Assembly: GCA_003347645.1 (NCBI GenBank)
Contig: QDFX01000006.1
Location: 145,407 to 209,406, forward strand
Direction: 5' to 3'
DNA: 64,000 bases
Origin: Rhizobiaceae bacterium CPCC 101076
Lineage (GTDB): Bacteria; Pseudomonadota; Alphaproteobacteria; Rhizobiales; Methylopilaceae
Shown here: positions 17,414 to 26,906 of the stretch, one piece after another
How the letters are laid out: every line of letters starts with the position of its first letter
Position numbering within the stretch: position 1 is the first letter of the stretch
The notes under the pieces: generated by a model
The model's database searches: none
What the model saw: only the letters and a program-made list of their open reading frames with translations
What the model was told of the DNA's origin: nothing
Position numbers and translations under genes: made by a program

Positions 17414-18661
17414 TCAGTGCAGGTTCGGTTGGGCGCCAACGCCCTTTTCGTCGATCAGATGCCCCGTTTCGAAACGATCGAGCCGGTAGGCTTCGGCGGT
17501 CGGGTGTGGCGTGCCTGTCGCCAGCAGATGGGCGAAGCAGAAGCCGGAGGCGGGCGTCGCCTTGAAGCCGCCATAGCACCAGCCGGCATTCAGATAGAGG
17601 CCATCGATCGGCGTCCTGTCGATGATCGGCGAACCATCCATCGACATGTCCATCAGCCCGCCCCAGCCGCGCAGCAGGCGGGCGCGGCCGAGCATGGGCA
17701 TAACCGCCATTCCGCCCTCGCAGACATCCTCGATCACTGGGAGGTTTCCGCGCTGAGCGTAGGAATTGTAGCCGTCGATATCGCCGCCGAAGACGAGGCC
17801 GCCCTTGTCGGACTGGCTGATGTAGAAATGTCCGGCGCCGAAGGTGATGACGCCAGGGATCGCCGGCTTCAGCCCTTCCGAGACGAAGGCCTGCAGGACA
17901 TGCGTTTCGATCGGCAGCCGCATCCCGGCGAGCGACATCACGCGCGACGAGTTTCCGGCGACCGCGACCGCGACCTTGCCCGCTCGGATGAAGCCGCGGC
18001 TGGTCTCGACGCCCTCGACCTTGCCATTGTCGATGCGGAAGCCGGTGACCTCGCAGTTCTGGACGACGTCCACGCCGAGATCGCTCGCGGCGCGGGCATA
18101 GCCCCAGGCCACTGCATCGTGCCGCACCGTGCCGCCGCGCTTCTGCAGCAGGCCGCCCTGGATCGGGAATCGGCCATTGTCGAAGTTTAGGAAGGGCGCC
18201 ATCGCGCGAACCTCCTCGCGATGGAGAAGCTGGGCATCAACGCCCTCTAGCCGCATCGCGTTGCCGCGCCGGGCATAGGCGTCGCGCTGGGCGTCGGAGT
18301 GGAACAGGTTCAGTACGCCGCGCTGGCTGACCATGGTGTTGTAGTTGAGGTCGTCCTCAAGCTTCTCCCAGAGCTTCATCGACAGTTCGTAGAACGGGAT
18401 ATTGCCGGGCAGCAGATAGTTCGAACGGACGATGGTCGTGTTGCGGCCGATATTGCCGCCGCCGATCCAGCCCTTGTCGAGCACCGCGATGTTGCGGAAT
18501 CCGAATTCCTTGGCGAGGTAGTAGCTCGCCGCAAGGCCGTGACCTCCGCCGATGATGACGATGTCGTAGGCGTCCTTCGGCGCGGCGTCGCGCCAGGTCG
18601 GCTTCCAGTGTCTGTGGCCTGTGAGGGCGTTGTAGGCGAGGGATAGAGCCGAGAATTGCAT
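17414..18661 (-). CDS. soxB: Sarcosine oxidase beta subunit / N-methylglutamate dehydrogenase subunit A-like
   Basis: Catalytic flavin subunit of 415 residues, a DAO-type FAD oxidoreductase. The dinucleotide motif YDIVIIGGGHGLAASYYLA lies near residues 31-50, followed by KGWIGGGNIGRNTT. It oxidises an N-methyl amino acid, passing methyl to THF through the alpha subunit. It is first in the B-D-A-G order and divergent from a GlxA-type regulator across about 75 bases. The name mgdA applies if the substrate is N-methylglutamate. Confidence 0.92.
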   Translation of the reverse strand: MQFSALSLAYNALTGHRHWKPTWRDAAPKDAYDIVIIGGGHGLAASYYLAKEFGFRNIAVLDKGWIGGGNIGRNTTIVRSNYLLPGNIPFYELSMKLWEKLEDDLNYNTMVSQRGVLNLFHSDAQRDAYARRGNAMRLEGVDAQLLHREEVRAMAPFLNFDNGRFPIQGGLLQKRGGTVRHDAVAWGYARAASDLGVDVVQNCEVTGFRIDNGKVEGVETSRGFIRAGKVAVAVAGNSSRVMSLAGMRLPIETHVLQAFVSEGLKPAIPGVITFGAGHFYISQSDKGGLVFGGDIDGYNSYAQRGNLPVIEDVCEGGMAVMPMLGRARLLRGWGGLMDMSMDGSPIIDRTPIDGLYLNAGWCYGGFKATPASGFCFAHLLATGTPHPTAEAYRLDRFETGHLIDEKGVGAQPNLH

Positions 18662-18735
18662 GAGTCGCTTAGCGATTGATCCGTGGGGATTCTGCGCATA
18701 AGACGAGACGAAGCTTGTCTGGATGCGAACTCACC

Positions 18736-19707
18736 GTGACCAATAGCGACATCGACCCGAAGCCTAGGACATTCGGTTTTCTGCTCGTCCCGGGCTTTGC
18801 GCTGATGTCGTATTCGTCGGCGGCCGAGCCTTTGCGCGCCGCGAACGTGCTCGCGCACCGCGAGCTGTATCGGTGGCGCCACATATCGACGGACGGCCGC
18901 GGGATTCCGGCCTCAAACGGCATCTCCGTGACCCCCGATCTCTCCGTCGGCGACGAGGTCGATCTCGATGCCGTCATCGTCTGCGCTGGAGGAAATCCGT
19001 CGCAGTTCGTTCATGCTCCCACTATTCGCTGGTTGCGGGGCATGGCGCGCCGCGGCGTCCGGCTCGGCGGCGTTTCGGGCGGGGCCTATGTACTGGCGCG
19101 GGCGGGTCTGCTCGACGGCTACCGCTGCACGATCCACTGGGAGCATGCTGCCGCGTTCGAGGAGGAGTTTCCCGATCTCGATGTTCGCCACACATTGTTC
19201 GAGATCGACCGCGACCGCCTGACCTGCGCGGGTGGCACCGCGGCGCTGGACATGATGCACGCCGTGATTGAGCACGAGCAGGGACATGACCTGGCGGCGG
19301 AGGTGAGCGAATGGTTTCTCCAGACCCGCGTGCGGTTGGGCAGCGGTTCCCAGCGTATGGACGCCCGCGAGCGTTATGGTGTGACCAGTCAGCGCCTCAT
19401 AAGAGCTCTTGATTACATGGATTCCCACATCGAAAATCCGGTAAGACGCGCGGTGCTGGCGCGGATAGCGGGCGTCTCGGTGCGGCAGCTCGAGCGGCTT
19501 TTTTCCGAACAGCTCCAGTCGACAATCGCCGATCACTACTTGAAGATACGTCTTGAGCGTGCGCACACTTTGCTTCGTGAAACGGCACTTTCATTGGTTG
19601 AAGTCGGTCTGGCGGCAGGCTTTGTGAGCCCCAGCCACTTCTCACGCTCCTATCGGAAGCGTCACGGAATGGCGCCGAGCCGCGCGCGACGTGACTTCAA
19701 GCAATAG
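18736..19707 (+). CDS. GlxA-family AraC-type transcriptional regulator
   Basis: Regulator with a DJ-1/PfpI-like amidotransferase fold (about residues 10-185) and a C-terminal AraC helix-turn-helix pair (about 225-320, ending GFVSPSHFSRSYRKRHG). The GTG at 18736 (VTNSDIDPKPRTFGFLLVPG) gives 323 residues and leaves room for a promoter. The ATG at 18676 would leave only 14 bases to soxB. Relatives (GbdR, SouR) sense glycine betaine, dimethylglycine or sarcosine and activate their catabolic genes. Here it probably controls the divergent sox/mgd genes and perhaps the mgs genes downstream. Confidence 0.88.
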   Translation: MTNSDIDPKPRTFGFLLVPGFALMSYSSAAEPLRAANVLAHRELYRWRHISTDGRGIPASNGISVTPDLSVGDEVDLDAVIVCAGGNPSQFVHAPTIRWLRGMARRGVRLGGVSGGAYVLARAGLLDGYRCTIHWEHAAAFEEEFPDLDVRHTLFEIDRDRLTCAGGTAALDMMHAVIEHEQGHDLAAEVSEWFLQTRVRLGSGSQRMDARERYGVTSQRLIRALDYMDSHIENPVRRAVLARIAGVSVRQLERLFSEQLQSTIADHYLKIRLERAHTLLRETALSLVEVGLAAGFVSPSHFSRSYRKRHGMAPSRARRDFKQ

Positions 19708-20386
19708 ATACTGGAGCAGGCGATTGGCGGGTGAAGGTTCGGCTCGGGCGACGGCCAACGGCCCGGAAGAAGCTCTGGCAACCGGCTCTGGCGCTCCCGC
19801 GACTGAGCCTGTCCGTTCTCTGGAACGAGCGATCGGCGGGCAGGTGAGAACTCTCCGCAGGAGCCGCGACCTGTCGGTCGCCGATCTCGCGAACGCGGCG
19901 CGCATTTCCACCGGCATGCTGTCGAAGATCGAAAACGGCCAGATCTCGCCCTCGCTCAGCACGCTGCAGTCGATCGCGGGCGCTTTGACAGTCCCCATGA
20001 CGACCTTGTTCGCGGCCTTCGACGAGCGCCGCGACTGCTCGTATGTGCGGGCCGGGCAGGGCGTGGTGATCGAGCGGCGCGGCACGAAGGTCGGACACGT
20101 GTATCAGCTGCTCGGAGCTGCGGTCGGCGGCGACGTGGTCGTCGAGCCCTATCTCATCACCTTGCGTGAGGATGCGGCTCCGTATACCGGCTTCCAGCAC
20201 GCGGGAACCGAATTCATCTATATGCTGTCTGGCGAGGTGATCTACCGCCACGCCGAACAGACCTATCATCTGAAGCCCGGGGATTCGATTCTGTTCGATT
20301 CTGGCGCTCTCCATGGCCCCGAGACACTCGTCAGCTCGCCCATGGAGTATCTGTCGATCATCATCTACAGCCGGCAGAATGCCTGA
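19691..20386 (+). CDS. XRE-family regulator with C-terminal cupin domain
   Basis: 231 residues. After a low-complexity leader, an XRE helix-turn-helix (about residues 50-105, ADLANAARISTGMLSKIENG) is followed by a cupin sensor domain (about 155-228, with the metal-type histidines in FQHAGTEFIYMLSGE and GALHGPE). It overlaps the end of the GlxA-type gene by 17 bases, so the two are co-transcribed. This architecture (PuuR-like) often governs amine or amino-acid catabolism. The exact start is uncertain because the leader is not conserved-looking. Confidence 0.87.
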   Translation: MTSSNRYWSRRLAGEGSARATANGPEEALATGSGAPATEPVRSLERAIGGQVRTLRRSRDLSVADLANAARISTGMLSKIENGQISPSLSTLQSIAGALTVPMTTLFAAFDERRDCSYVRAGQGVVIERRGTKVGHVYQLLGAAVGGDVVVEPYLITLREDAAPYTGFQHAGTEFIYMLSGEVIYRHAEQTYHLKPGDSILFDSGALHGPETLVSSPMEYLSIIIYSRQNA

Positions 20387-20401
20387 CCTTTTGCCCGTAT
20401 A

Positions 20402-20462
20402 ATTTCTTTTCAGGAAATATTTATTCTCCCCCATTGACGGCTGCCGTCGCCTATCGTTATCT
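20402..20462 (+). promoter_or_regulatory. Candidate promoter and operator for mgs/glx-gmaS unit
   Basis: TTGACG (20434-20439) and TTATCT (20457-20462) are 17 bases apart, a good alphaproteobacterial housekeeping-type promoter 36 bases before the gene start. An inverted repeat ATTTC-N7-GAAAT (20402-20418) lies just upstream and could bind the XRE-cupin or GlxA-type regulator. Confidence 0.5.
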
Positions 20463-20497
20463 CCGTGGACACACGTAAGCGGTTCCGGGGGAACAAT

Positions 20498-21388
20498 ATG
20501 TGCGGCATCGTCGGCCTGTTTCTGAAGGACAAGACGCTTGAGCCGAAGCTCGGCTCGATGCTGTCGGACATGCTGACGGTGATGTGCGATCGGGGGCCGG
20601 ACTCGGCGGGCTTTGCCGTCTACGGGGCGGGCGACACCACGCGTGTGAAGCTGACGCTTCGCTCGGCCAAGCCGCTGGATGACGTCGTCAAGGATCTCGA
20701 AGCGGGCCTCGGTGTCGCCGTCTCGGCCGTCCTGCGCGAAACGCATCTCGTCGTGACGCTGCCGGCTGACAAGGAAGATGCCGCCCGCGCCTGGCTCGCA
20801 TCGACCCGGCCGGAGGCGACGGTGGTCGGTGCCGGCCAGCGGATGGAGCTCTATAAAGAGGTCGGCCGTCCGGATGCGGTGGCCGAGCGCTTCGGCCTCG
20901 CCGGGATGAGCGGCACGCACGGCATTGGCCATACCAGGATGGCGACCGAGAGCGCGGTCACGACCAACGGCGCCCACCCGTTCTCGACCGGTGCCGACCA
21001 GTGCCTCGTCCACAATGGCTCGTTGTCGAACCACAACGCCGTCCGCCGTACGCTCCTTCGCGAGGGTATCGCGATCGAGACCGAGAACGATTCCGAGGTC
21101 GCGGCCGGCTATCTCACCTGGCGCATGCGCGAGGGCGCGAGTCTTAAGGAAGCGCTGGAGGCGAGCCTCAAGGATCTCGACGGCTTCTATACTTTTGTGG
21201 TCGGCACCGAGACCGGATTTGCGGTGCTGCGTGATCCGATCGCCTGCAAGCCCGCCGTGATGGCCGAGACGGACGATTACGTCGCGTTCGGCTCGGAATA
21301 CCGCGCGCTCGCCGGTCTGCCGGGCATCGAGACTGCCCGTGTCTGGGAACCGGAACCGGCCACCGTCTATGCCTGGGAGCGGGCGTAA
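20498..21388 (+). CDS. glxB: Class II glutamine amidotransferase-like subunit (GlxB / N-methylglutamate synthase MgsA)
   Basis: Ntn-hydrolase glutaminase-type protein, 296 residues from the ATG at 20498. That start puts the catalytic Cys at position 2 (MCGIVGLF), as the family needs after methionine removal. CDRGPDSAG, GHTRMATES and NGSLSNHN are the amidotransferase signatures. Together with the next two genes it corresponds to a glutamate synthase split into separate proteins, the layout known for N-methylglutamate synthase. It is the first gene of the glxBCD-glnT-purU run. Confidence 0.9.
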   Translation: MCGIVGLFLKDKTLEPKLGSMLSDMLTVMCDRGPDSAGFAVYGAGDTTRVKLTLRSAKPLDDVVKDLEAGLGVAVSAVLRETHLVVTLPADKEDAARAWLASTRPEATVVGAGQRMELYKEVGRPDAVAERFGLAGMSGTHGIGHTRMATESAVTTNGAHPFSTGADQCLVHNGSLSNHNAVRRTLLREGIAIETENDSEVAAGYLTWRMREGASLKEALEASLKDLDGFYTFVVGTETGFAVLRDPIACKPAVMAETDDYVAFGSEYRALAGLPGIETARVWEPEPATVYAWERA

Positions 21389-22071
21389 TGCCGGTCGTCG
21401 ATCTCGGTACGACGCCGCTGCGCGAGCTGAATGCGGCGCTGCATGCGCTATCCAAAGACACTAACGAGACGCACTGGCATGTGATCAATCCGCAGGGCAA
21501 GCATGCCGTCGCGGTCGGCCTCGATGCCCCCGTCACCGTCGAGATCCAGGGACATGTCGGCTATTACTGCGCCGGCATGAATCAGCATGCGACCGTCATC
21601 GTCTCAGGAAATGCCGGGGTCGGTTTGGCCGAGAACATGATGTCCGGCGAAGTCCGGGTGAGGGGCGATGCCAGTCAGTCGGCGGGCGCCACCGGGCAGG
21701 GCGGGCTGCTTGTCATCGACGGCAATGCTTCCGCCCGTTGCGGCATCTCGATGAAGGGCATCGACATCGTCGTGAAGGGGTCGATCGGGCCGATGAGCGC
21801 GTTCATGGCGCAGACCGGCAATCTGGTGGTGCTCGGCGATGCCGGCGAGGCGCTGGGCGACTCCATTTACGAAGCCCGGCTGTTCGTGCGTGGGGAGGTG
21901 AAGAGCCTTGGCGCGGACTGCGAGGAGAAGGCCGTCACCGATGAGGATCGCGCAGTGCTGAGCGGGCTGCTTGAGCGCGCGGGCGCGGACGCCAGGGCCG
22001 ACGAGTTCAAGCTCTATGGCTCGGCGCGCACCCTCTATCATTTCCACGTCGACAATGCGGGGGCTTACTAG
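21388..22071 (+). CDS. glxC: GXGXG-domain protein (GlxC / N-methylglutamate synthase MgsB)
   Basis: 227-residue stand-alone version of the C-terminal beta-helix domain of glutamate synthase GltB, with repeated strands such as GHVGYYCAGMNQHATVIVSGNAG and GQGGLLVIDGNAS. Its start shares one base with the end of glxB. It is expected to be the structural subunit linking the amidotransferase and FMN subunits in the cytoplasm. Confidence 0.88.
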   Translation: MPVVDLGTTPLRELNAALHALSKDTNETHWHVINPQGKHAVAVGLDAPVTVEIQGHVGYYCAGMNQHATVIVSGNAGVGLAENMMSGEVRVRGDASQSAGATGQGGLLVIDGNASARCGISMKGIDIVVKGSIGPMSAFMAQTGNLVVLGDAGEALGDSIYEARLFVRGEVKSLGADCEEKAVTDEDRAVLSGLLERAGADARADEFKLYGSARTLYHFHVDNAGAY

Positions 22072-23403
22072 ATGACCGCGCCGGTCAATCCGCCTCGCAC
22101 CGTGCCGCGCCCGTCGGCGACGTTCGACCAGTACACGATCTCGGAAATCCAGCGCGCCGCCGCGACCGGTATCTACGATATCCGCGGCGGAGGCGCGAAG
22201 CGGCGGGTGCCGCATTTCGACGACCTGCTGTTCGTCGGCGCCTCGATCTCGCGCTATCCGCTTGAGGGCTATCGCGAGAAGTGCGGCACCGATGTCGTGC
22301 TCGGCAGCCGTTTCGCGAAGCAGCCGATCCACCTCAAGATCCCGGTCACGATTGCCGGTATGAGCTTCGGCGCGCTGTCCGGTCCGGCGAAGGAAGCGCT
22401 CGGCCGTGGAGCGTCCGCCCTCGGCACGTCGACCACGACGGGAGACGGCGGCATGACTCCCGAGGAGCGCGGCCATTCCTCGATCCTCGTCTACCAGCTT
22501 CTGCCGTCGCGCTATGGCATGAACCCGGACGATCTGCGCAAGGCCGACGCGATCGAGATCGTCGTGGGGCAGGGCGCAAAGCCTGGCGGCGGCGGCATGC
22601 TGCTCGGGCAGAAGATATCGCCGCGCGTCGCCAGGATGCGCCATTTGCCTGAAGGCATCGACCAGCGCTCGGCCTGCCGCCACCCGGACTGGACTGGCCC
22701 GGACGACCTCGAGATCAAGATCGAGGAACTGCGCGAGCTGACCGACTGGGAAAAGCCGATCTACGTAAAGGTCGGCGCGAGCCGCCCCTATTATGACACC
22801 GCGCTCGCGGTGAAGGCCGGCGCCGACGTCGTCGTGCTCGATGGCATGCAGGGCGGCACCGCCGCGACGCAGGAAGTATTCATCGAGAATGTCGGCCTGC
22901 CGATCCTCGCCTCGATCCGCCCGGCGGTGCAGGCGCTGCAGGATCTTGGAATGCATCGCAAGGTGCAGTTGATCGTCTCCGGCGGCATCCGTAATGGTGC
23001 CGACGTCGCCAAGGCGCTGGCGCTCGGCGCAGATGCGGTGGCTATCGGCACCGCGGCCCTGGTCGCGCTCGGCGACAACGATCCGCGCCTCGAGGCCGAA
23101 TACCAGGCGCTCGGCACGACCGCCGGTTCCTATGACGACTGGCACGAAGGGCGTGATCCGGCCGGCATCACCACGCAGGATTCGGCGCTTGCCGCGCGCC
23201 TCGATCCGGTGATCGCCGGCCGCCGCCTCGCAAATTATCTTTCGGTCCTGACACTCGAGGCGCAGACGATAGCCCGCGCCTGCGGCAAGACCCATGTCCA
23301 TAATCTCGAGCCCGAGGACCTCGTGGCGCTGACGGTCGAGGCGGCGGCAATGGCGCGCGTGCCTCTCGCGGGCACGAACTGGATACCGGGGCAGGGCTTC
23401 TGA
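22072..23403 (+). CDS. glxD: Glutamate-synthase FMN-domain protein (GlxD / N-methylglutamate synthase MgsC)
   Basis: 443 residues, homologous to the central FMN-binding TIM-barrel domain of glutamate synthase. PVTIAGMSFGALSGPAKEAL, the GQGAKPGGGGMLLGQKI loop and VVLDGMQGGTAAT are readable family motifs. It would catalyse the reductive step that moves the methylamino or amino group onto 2-oxoglutarate. It abuts glxC with no gap. Confidence 0.92.
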   Translation: MTAPVNPPRTVPRPSATFDQYTISEIQRAAATGIYDIRGGGAKRRVPHFDDLLFVGASISRYPLEGYREKCGTDVVLGSRFAKQPIHLKIPVTIAGMSFGALSGPAKEALGRGASALGTSTTTGDGGMTPEERGHSSILVYQLLPSRYGMNPDDLRKADAIEIVVGQGAKPGGGGMLLGQKISPRVARMRHLPEGIDQRSACRHPDWTGPDDLEIKIEELRELTDWEKPIYVKVGASRPYYDTALAVKAGADVVVLDGMQGGTAATQEVFIENVGLPILASIRPAVQALQDLGMHRKVQLIVSGGIRNGADVAKALALGADAVAIGTAALVALGDNDPRLEAEYQALGTTAGSYDDWHEGRDPAGITTQDSALAARLDPVIAGRRLANYLSVLTLEAQTIARACGKTHVHNLEPEDLVALTVEAAAMARVPLAGTNWIPGQGF

Positions 23404-23458
23404 CATTCGAGGCCGCCCGGCGCGGCCGCAGCGGGCGGCGGGGCCGCAGGGGGCAGAC

Positions 23459-24757
23459 ATGGCGAGCGACCTTGAGAAGACCGCGAAGGACCGCGGCATC
23501 AAGTATTTCCTGATTTCCTACACCGATCTGTTCGGCACCCAGCGCGCCAAGCTCGTCCCGGCCTCGGCGATCAACGACATGGCGAAGGCCGGCGCCGGTT
23601 TCGCCGGTTTCGCGACTTGGCTCGACATGACCCCGGCCGACCCCGACCTGTTTGCCGTCCCCGATCCCGCGACGCTGATCCAGCTGCCCTGGAAACCGGA
23701 AGTGGGCTGGCTCGCCGCCGATCTGGTGATGAACGGCAAGGCCGTCGAGCAGGCACCCCGCGTCGTGCTGAAGCGGCAGATCGAGAAGGCCGCGGCGCTC
23801 GGCTACGAGATGAAAAGCGGCGTCGAGTGTGAGTTCTTCCTGATCTCGCCGGACGGCACTAGCATCTCCGACACGGCCGACAAGCAGGAAAAGCCCTGCT
23901 ACGACCAGTCGGCGCTGATGCGCCGCTATGATGTGATTTCAGAACTGTGCGACGCCATGCTCGGGCTCGGCTGGAAGCCGTACCAGAACGACCATGAAGA
24001 CGCGAACGGCCAGTTCGAGATGAACTGGGACTATGACAATGCGCTCGTCACCGCCGACAGGCACGCCTTCTTCAAGTTCATGGCGAAGTCGCTTGCCGAG
24101 AAGCACGGCCTGCGCGCGACCTTCATGCCGAAGCCGTTCGCCAATCTCACCGGCAATGGCTGCCATGCGCATGTATCGATGTGGAAGGGCCGCGAAAACG
24201 TCTTCGCCGACGATGCCGGCGAACTCGGCGTTTCCGAGCTCGGCTACAGCTTCATCGGCGGCCTGATCCACAATGCGGACGCGCTCTGCGCGATCACCAA
24301 TCCGACGGTGAACTCCTATAAGCGCATCAACGCGCCGCGCACGACCTCCGGTGCCACCTGGGCGCCGAGCAGCATCACCTATACCGGCAACAACCGCACC
24401 CACATGATCCGGATTCCGGATGCGGGCCGCTTCGAGTTCCGTCTCGCCGACGGTGCGGTCAATCCGTATCTTTTGCAGGCCGGCCTTCTCGCCGCGGGCC
24501 TCGACGGCATTGCCAACAAACGCGATCCTGGCGAGCGGCTCGACATCAACATGTACACCGACGGCCACAAGGTGCGAGGCACCAAGAAGCTACCGCTGAA
24601 CATGCTCGATGCGATCCGGGCGCTCGACATGTCCGGAATTCTCACCGAGGGCCTCGGCGAGTTCGTTCCGTCCTACGTTAAGCTGAAGATGGAAGAGTGG
24701 AACGCCTATTCGCGCCACCTGACGGAATGGGAACGCGAGGCGACGCTCGATTGCTGA
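23459..24757 (+). CDS. glnT: Type III glutamine synthetase GlnT / gamma-glutamylmethylamide synthetase GmaS-like
   Basis: 432-residue glutamine-synthetase-fold ligase (about 435 in this class). The N-terminal beta-grasp begins KYFLISYTDLFGTQRAKLVP. Catalytic motifs include GVECEFFLI, GQFEMNWDYD, NGCHAHVSMW and the latch-like NPTVNSYKRINAPRT. It ligates glutamate with ammonia (GlnT) or methylamine (GmaS), using ATP. The two cannot be separated by eye. The glxBCD and sox/mgd neighbours are exactly the partners of GmaS in the N-methylglutamate pathway. Confidence 0.88.
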   Translation: MASDLEKTAKDRGIKYFLISYTDLFGTQRAKLVPASAINDMAKAGAGFAGFATWLDMTPADPDLFAVPDPATLIQLPWKPEVGWLAADLVMNGKAVEQAPRVVLKRQIEKAAALGYEMKSGVECEFFLISPDGTSISDTADKQEKPCYDQSALMRRYDVISELCDAMLGLGWKPYQNDHEDANGQFEMNWDYDNALVTADRHAFFKFMAKSLAEKHGLRATFMPKPFANLTGNGCHAHVSMWKGRENVFADDAGELGVSELGYSFIGGLIHNADALCAITNPTVNSYKRINAPRTTSGATWAPSSITYTGNNRTHMIRIPDAGRFEFRLADGAVNPYLLQAGLLAAGLDGIANKRDPGERLDINMYTDGHKVRGTKKLPLNMLDAIRALDMSGILTEGLGEFVPSYVKLKMEEWNAYSRHLTEWEREATLDC

Positions 24758-24770
24758 GAGTCCTTGAAGA

Positions 24771-25694
24771 ATGAGCACGATGATCCTCGATGAGCCTGTC
24801 CGTGCGGCGAAGCGCGCAGACAGCGCGTCCGAAACCGCCGACCATGTCATCGTCACGCTGTCGTGCCCGAACCGGCCCGGTATCGTGGCGGCCGTTTCGA
24901 CCTACCTCTTCGAGCGCGGCTTCAACATTCTCGAGGCCACCCAGTACGACGACACCGGCACCGGCCGCTTTTTCATGCGGATGGTCTTGAACTCGGTGGG
25001 TGGCGGTTGCGATCTCGAACCGCTGCGGGACGGCTTCAAGCCGATCGCGGACACGTTTTCGATGGACTGGTCGATGCGTCTCGCGGGCGAACGCCGTCGC
25101 GTCATGCTGATGGTCTCCAAGTTCGACCACTGCCTTTCGGACCTGCTGTATCGCTGGCGCATCGGCGAGATCCCGATGGAGATCACGGCGATCGTCGCCA
25201 ACCACCCGCAGTCGAGCTACGCTCATCTCGATCTGTCGGGCATCCAGTTCCACCATGTTCCGGTGACGAAGGACACGAAGCTCGAGCAGGAAGAACGCAT
25301 CTGGGAACTGGTGCGCGAAACACGAACCGAGACGGTCGTGCTGGCGCGCTACATGCAGGTGCTGTCGGACGGCCTAGCCGCCAAGCTGCGCGGCCGCTGT
25401 ATCAACATTCACCATTCCTTCCTGCCTGGCTTCAAGGGCGCCAAGCCCTATCACCAGGCGTTCGAACGTGGCGTGAAGCTCATCGGCGCGACCGCCCATT
25501 ACGTCACGTCCGATCTCGACGAAGGTCCGATCATCGAGCAGGACGTCGAGCGCATATCGCACCACGCGACGCCGGAAGATCTCGTTCGCAAGGGCCGCGA
25601 CATCGAACGCCGCGTCCTCGCGCGAGCTTTGTCCTGGCATCTGGAGGATCGCGTCCTGCTGAACGGCAGCCGTACTGTTGTATTCGCGAACTGA
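24771..25694 (+). CDS. purU: Formyltetrahydrofolate deformylase PurU
   Basis: 307 residues: an N-terminal ACT domain (about 25-100, [21 protein letters not shown]) and a formyl-transferase-type hydrolase domain (about 108-300) with the active-site [17 protein letters not shown] and the Asp in SDLDEGPI. It hydrolyses 10-formyl-THF to formate and THF. Thirteen bases after glnT/gmaS, it fits C1 oxidation of methylene-THF released by the sox/mgd enzyme. The extra N-terminal 20 residues are slightly longer than usual. Confidence 0.94.
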   Translation: MSTMILDEPVRAAKRADSASETADHVIVTLSCPNRPGIVAAVSTYLFERGFNILEATQYDDTGTGRFFMRMVLNSVGGGCDLEPLRDGFKPIADTFSMDWSMRLAGERRRVMLMVSKFDHCLSDLLYRWRIGEIPMEITAIVANHPQSSYAHLDLSGIQFHHVPVTKDTKLEQEERIWELVRETRTETVVLARYMQVLSDGLAAKLRGRCINIHHSFLPGFKGAKPYHQAFERGVKLIGATAHYVTSDLDEGPIIEQDVERISHHATPEDLVRKGRDIERRVLARALSWHLEDRVLLNGSRTVVFAN

Positions 25695-25761
25695 CCTGTT
25701 CCACGCTGGCGGCCGCGGGTCCTCCAGGTACTATCTTTTCTCCTCCGAGCGAGCGTTCCAG

Positions 25762-26229
25762 ATGCTTCTTGTCGAACGGATTATCGGTGACGCAAAAGCC
25801 CCCGAATTTGCCGGTCGCATTCATCATCTGGATCATCATCACGCCGTCGAATACCTCGAAATCCCGACGGCCGATCTGGCGCGGCGGCGGCTGCGCACGA
25901 CGCTGCCCTCGGGCGAGGAGATCGCCATCGCGCTGCAGCGCGACGAGGCGCTGTTCGATCGTGCGGTGCTTCTGCTGGAGCAGGACCGAGCCATCGTCGT
26001 TCACGTTCTGGCCGAACGCTGGCTGCGTCTTGCACCGGCATCGTCCGCCGGCGCTCTGCAACTGGGATATCATGCCGGCAATCTGCACTGGCGCGTGCGG
26101 TTCGGCGGCGGTGTTCTGTTCATCGCGCTCGATGGCCCCGAAGACACCTATCTTGCCCGCATCCAGGGGTTACTCGACCACGGCGACGTGACCGCATCGG
26201 TCGTCGGCTCCGAGGCGCTGCCGTGCTGA
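25762..26229 (+). CDS. ureE: Urease accessory protein UreE
   Basis: Nickel metallochaperone, 155 residues from the ATG at 25762. The N-terminal peptide-binding half starts MLLVERIIGD; the C-terminal metal domain includes YHAGNLHWRVRF with the conserved histidine. There is no His-rich tail; instead a HHLDHHH cluster sits near residues 21-27. It is the first gene of an atypical order E-F-AB-C-G-D and its end overlaps ureF by 7 bases. Confidence 0.88.
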   Translation: MLLVERIIGDAKAPEFAGRIHHLDHHHAVEYLEIPTADLARRRLRTTLPSGEEIAIALQRDEALFDRAVLLLEQDRAIVVHVLAERWLRLAPASSAGALQLGYHAGNLHWRVRFGGGVLFIALDGPEDTYLARIQGLLDHGDVTASVVGSEALPC

Positions 26230-26894
26230 GTCTTCTCACCGTTCTGCAGCATGCGGACACCGCCTTCCCGAGTGGTGCCTTCGCGTTCTCGAACGGTCTC
26301 GAAGGCGTCTCCACGCTTGGCCGCAAGATCGACCGCGACGCGCTGCAGGATCTCGTCGGCTCGGTGTTGCTGCACCGCTGGACACCGTTCGATCGCGTCG
26401 CCCTCGCTCGAAGCCATCGGGCAGGCACCGATCTCGACGCGCTGATCGCTGTGGACCGGGAGGTCGAGATAGCCAATGTCGTCGAGCCACTGCGCACAGG
26501 TTCCCGCCGCAACGCCGGAGCACTGCTTGCCGCCCATGTCCGTATCGGCACGCCTGGTGCCGAGCGTCTGCTCGGCACGATCCGGAGCGGTGGTCTCGTT
26601 GGCCACCTGACGACGGTCCAGGGCTATCTCTGGCGCGAAACTGGCATCGCGGAGGGCGAGGCCCTCGGGATCTCAGCCTACCAGACGGCGGGAGGGCTCG
26701 TCGCGGCCGCCGTGCGTCTTGGGCAACTCGGCGCAATCGATGCGCAGAAGGTGCTTGCGGCGGTCATTCCGCTGGCGGCGGAAGCCGCAGCGCGGTCGGT
26801 GGAGGATTGGGAGCGGCTGTCGAGCGCGACACCGTTCATGGATATCGCGGTCATGCGGCACGCAAGGGCCGATCTCAAGCTGTTTGCGAACTAG
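26223..26894 (+). CDS. ureF: Urease accessory protein UreF
   Basis: All-helical accessory protein, 223 residues, which controls GTP-dependent nickel delivery by UreG. It starts at a GTG inside ureE (LLTVLQHADTAFPSGAFAFSNGLE is the family's N-terminal signature). GYLWRETG and the C-terminal MDIAVMRHARADLKLF are also typical. Confidence 0.9.
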   Translation: MLSLLTVLQHADTAFPSGAFAFSNGLEGVSTLGRKIDRDALQDLVGSVLLHRWTPFDRVALARSHRAGTDLDALIAVDREVEIANVVEPLRTGSRRNAGALLAAHVRIGTPGAERLLGTIRSGGLVGHLTTVQGYLWRETGIAEGEALGISAYQTAGGLVAAAVRLGQLGAIDAQKVLAAVIPLAAEAAARSVEDWERLSSATPFMDIAVMRHARADLKLFAN

Positions 26895-26906
26895 GAGGTT
26901 GCCGCT

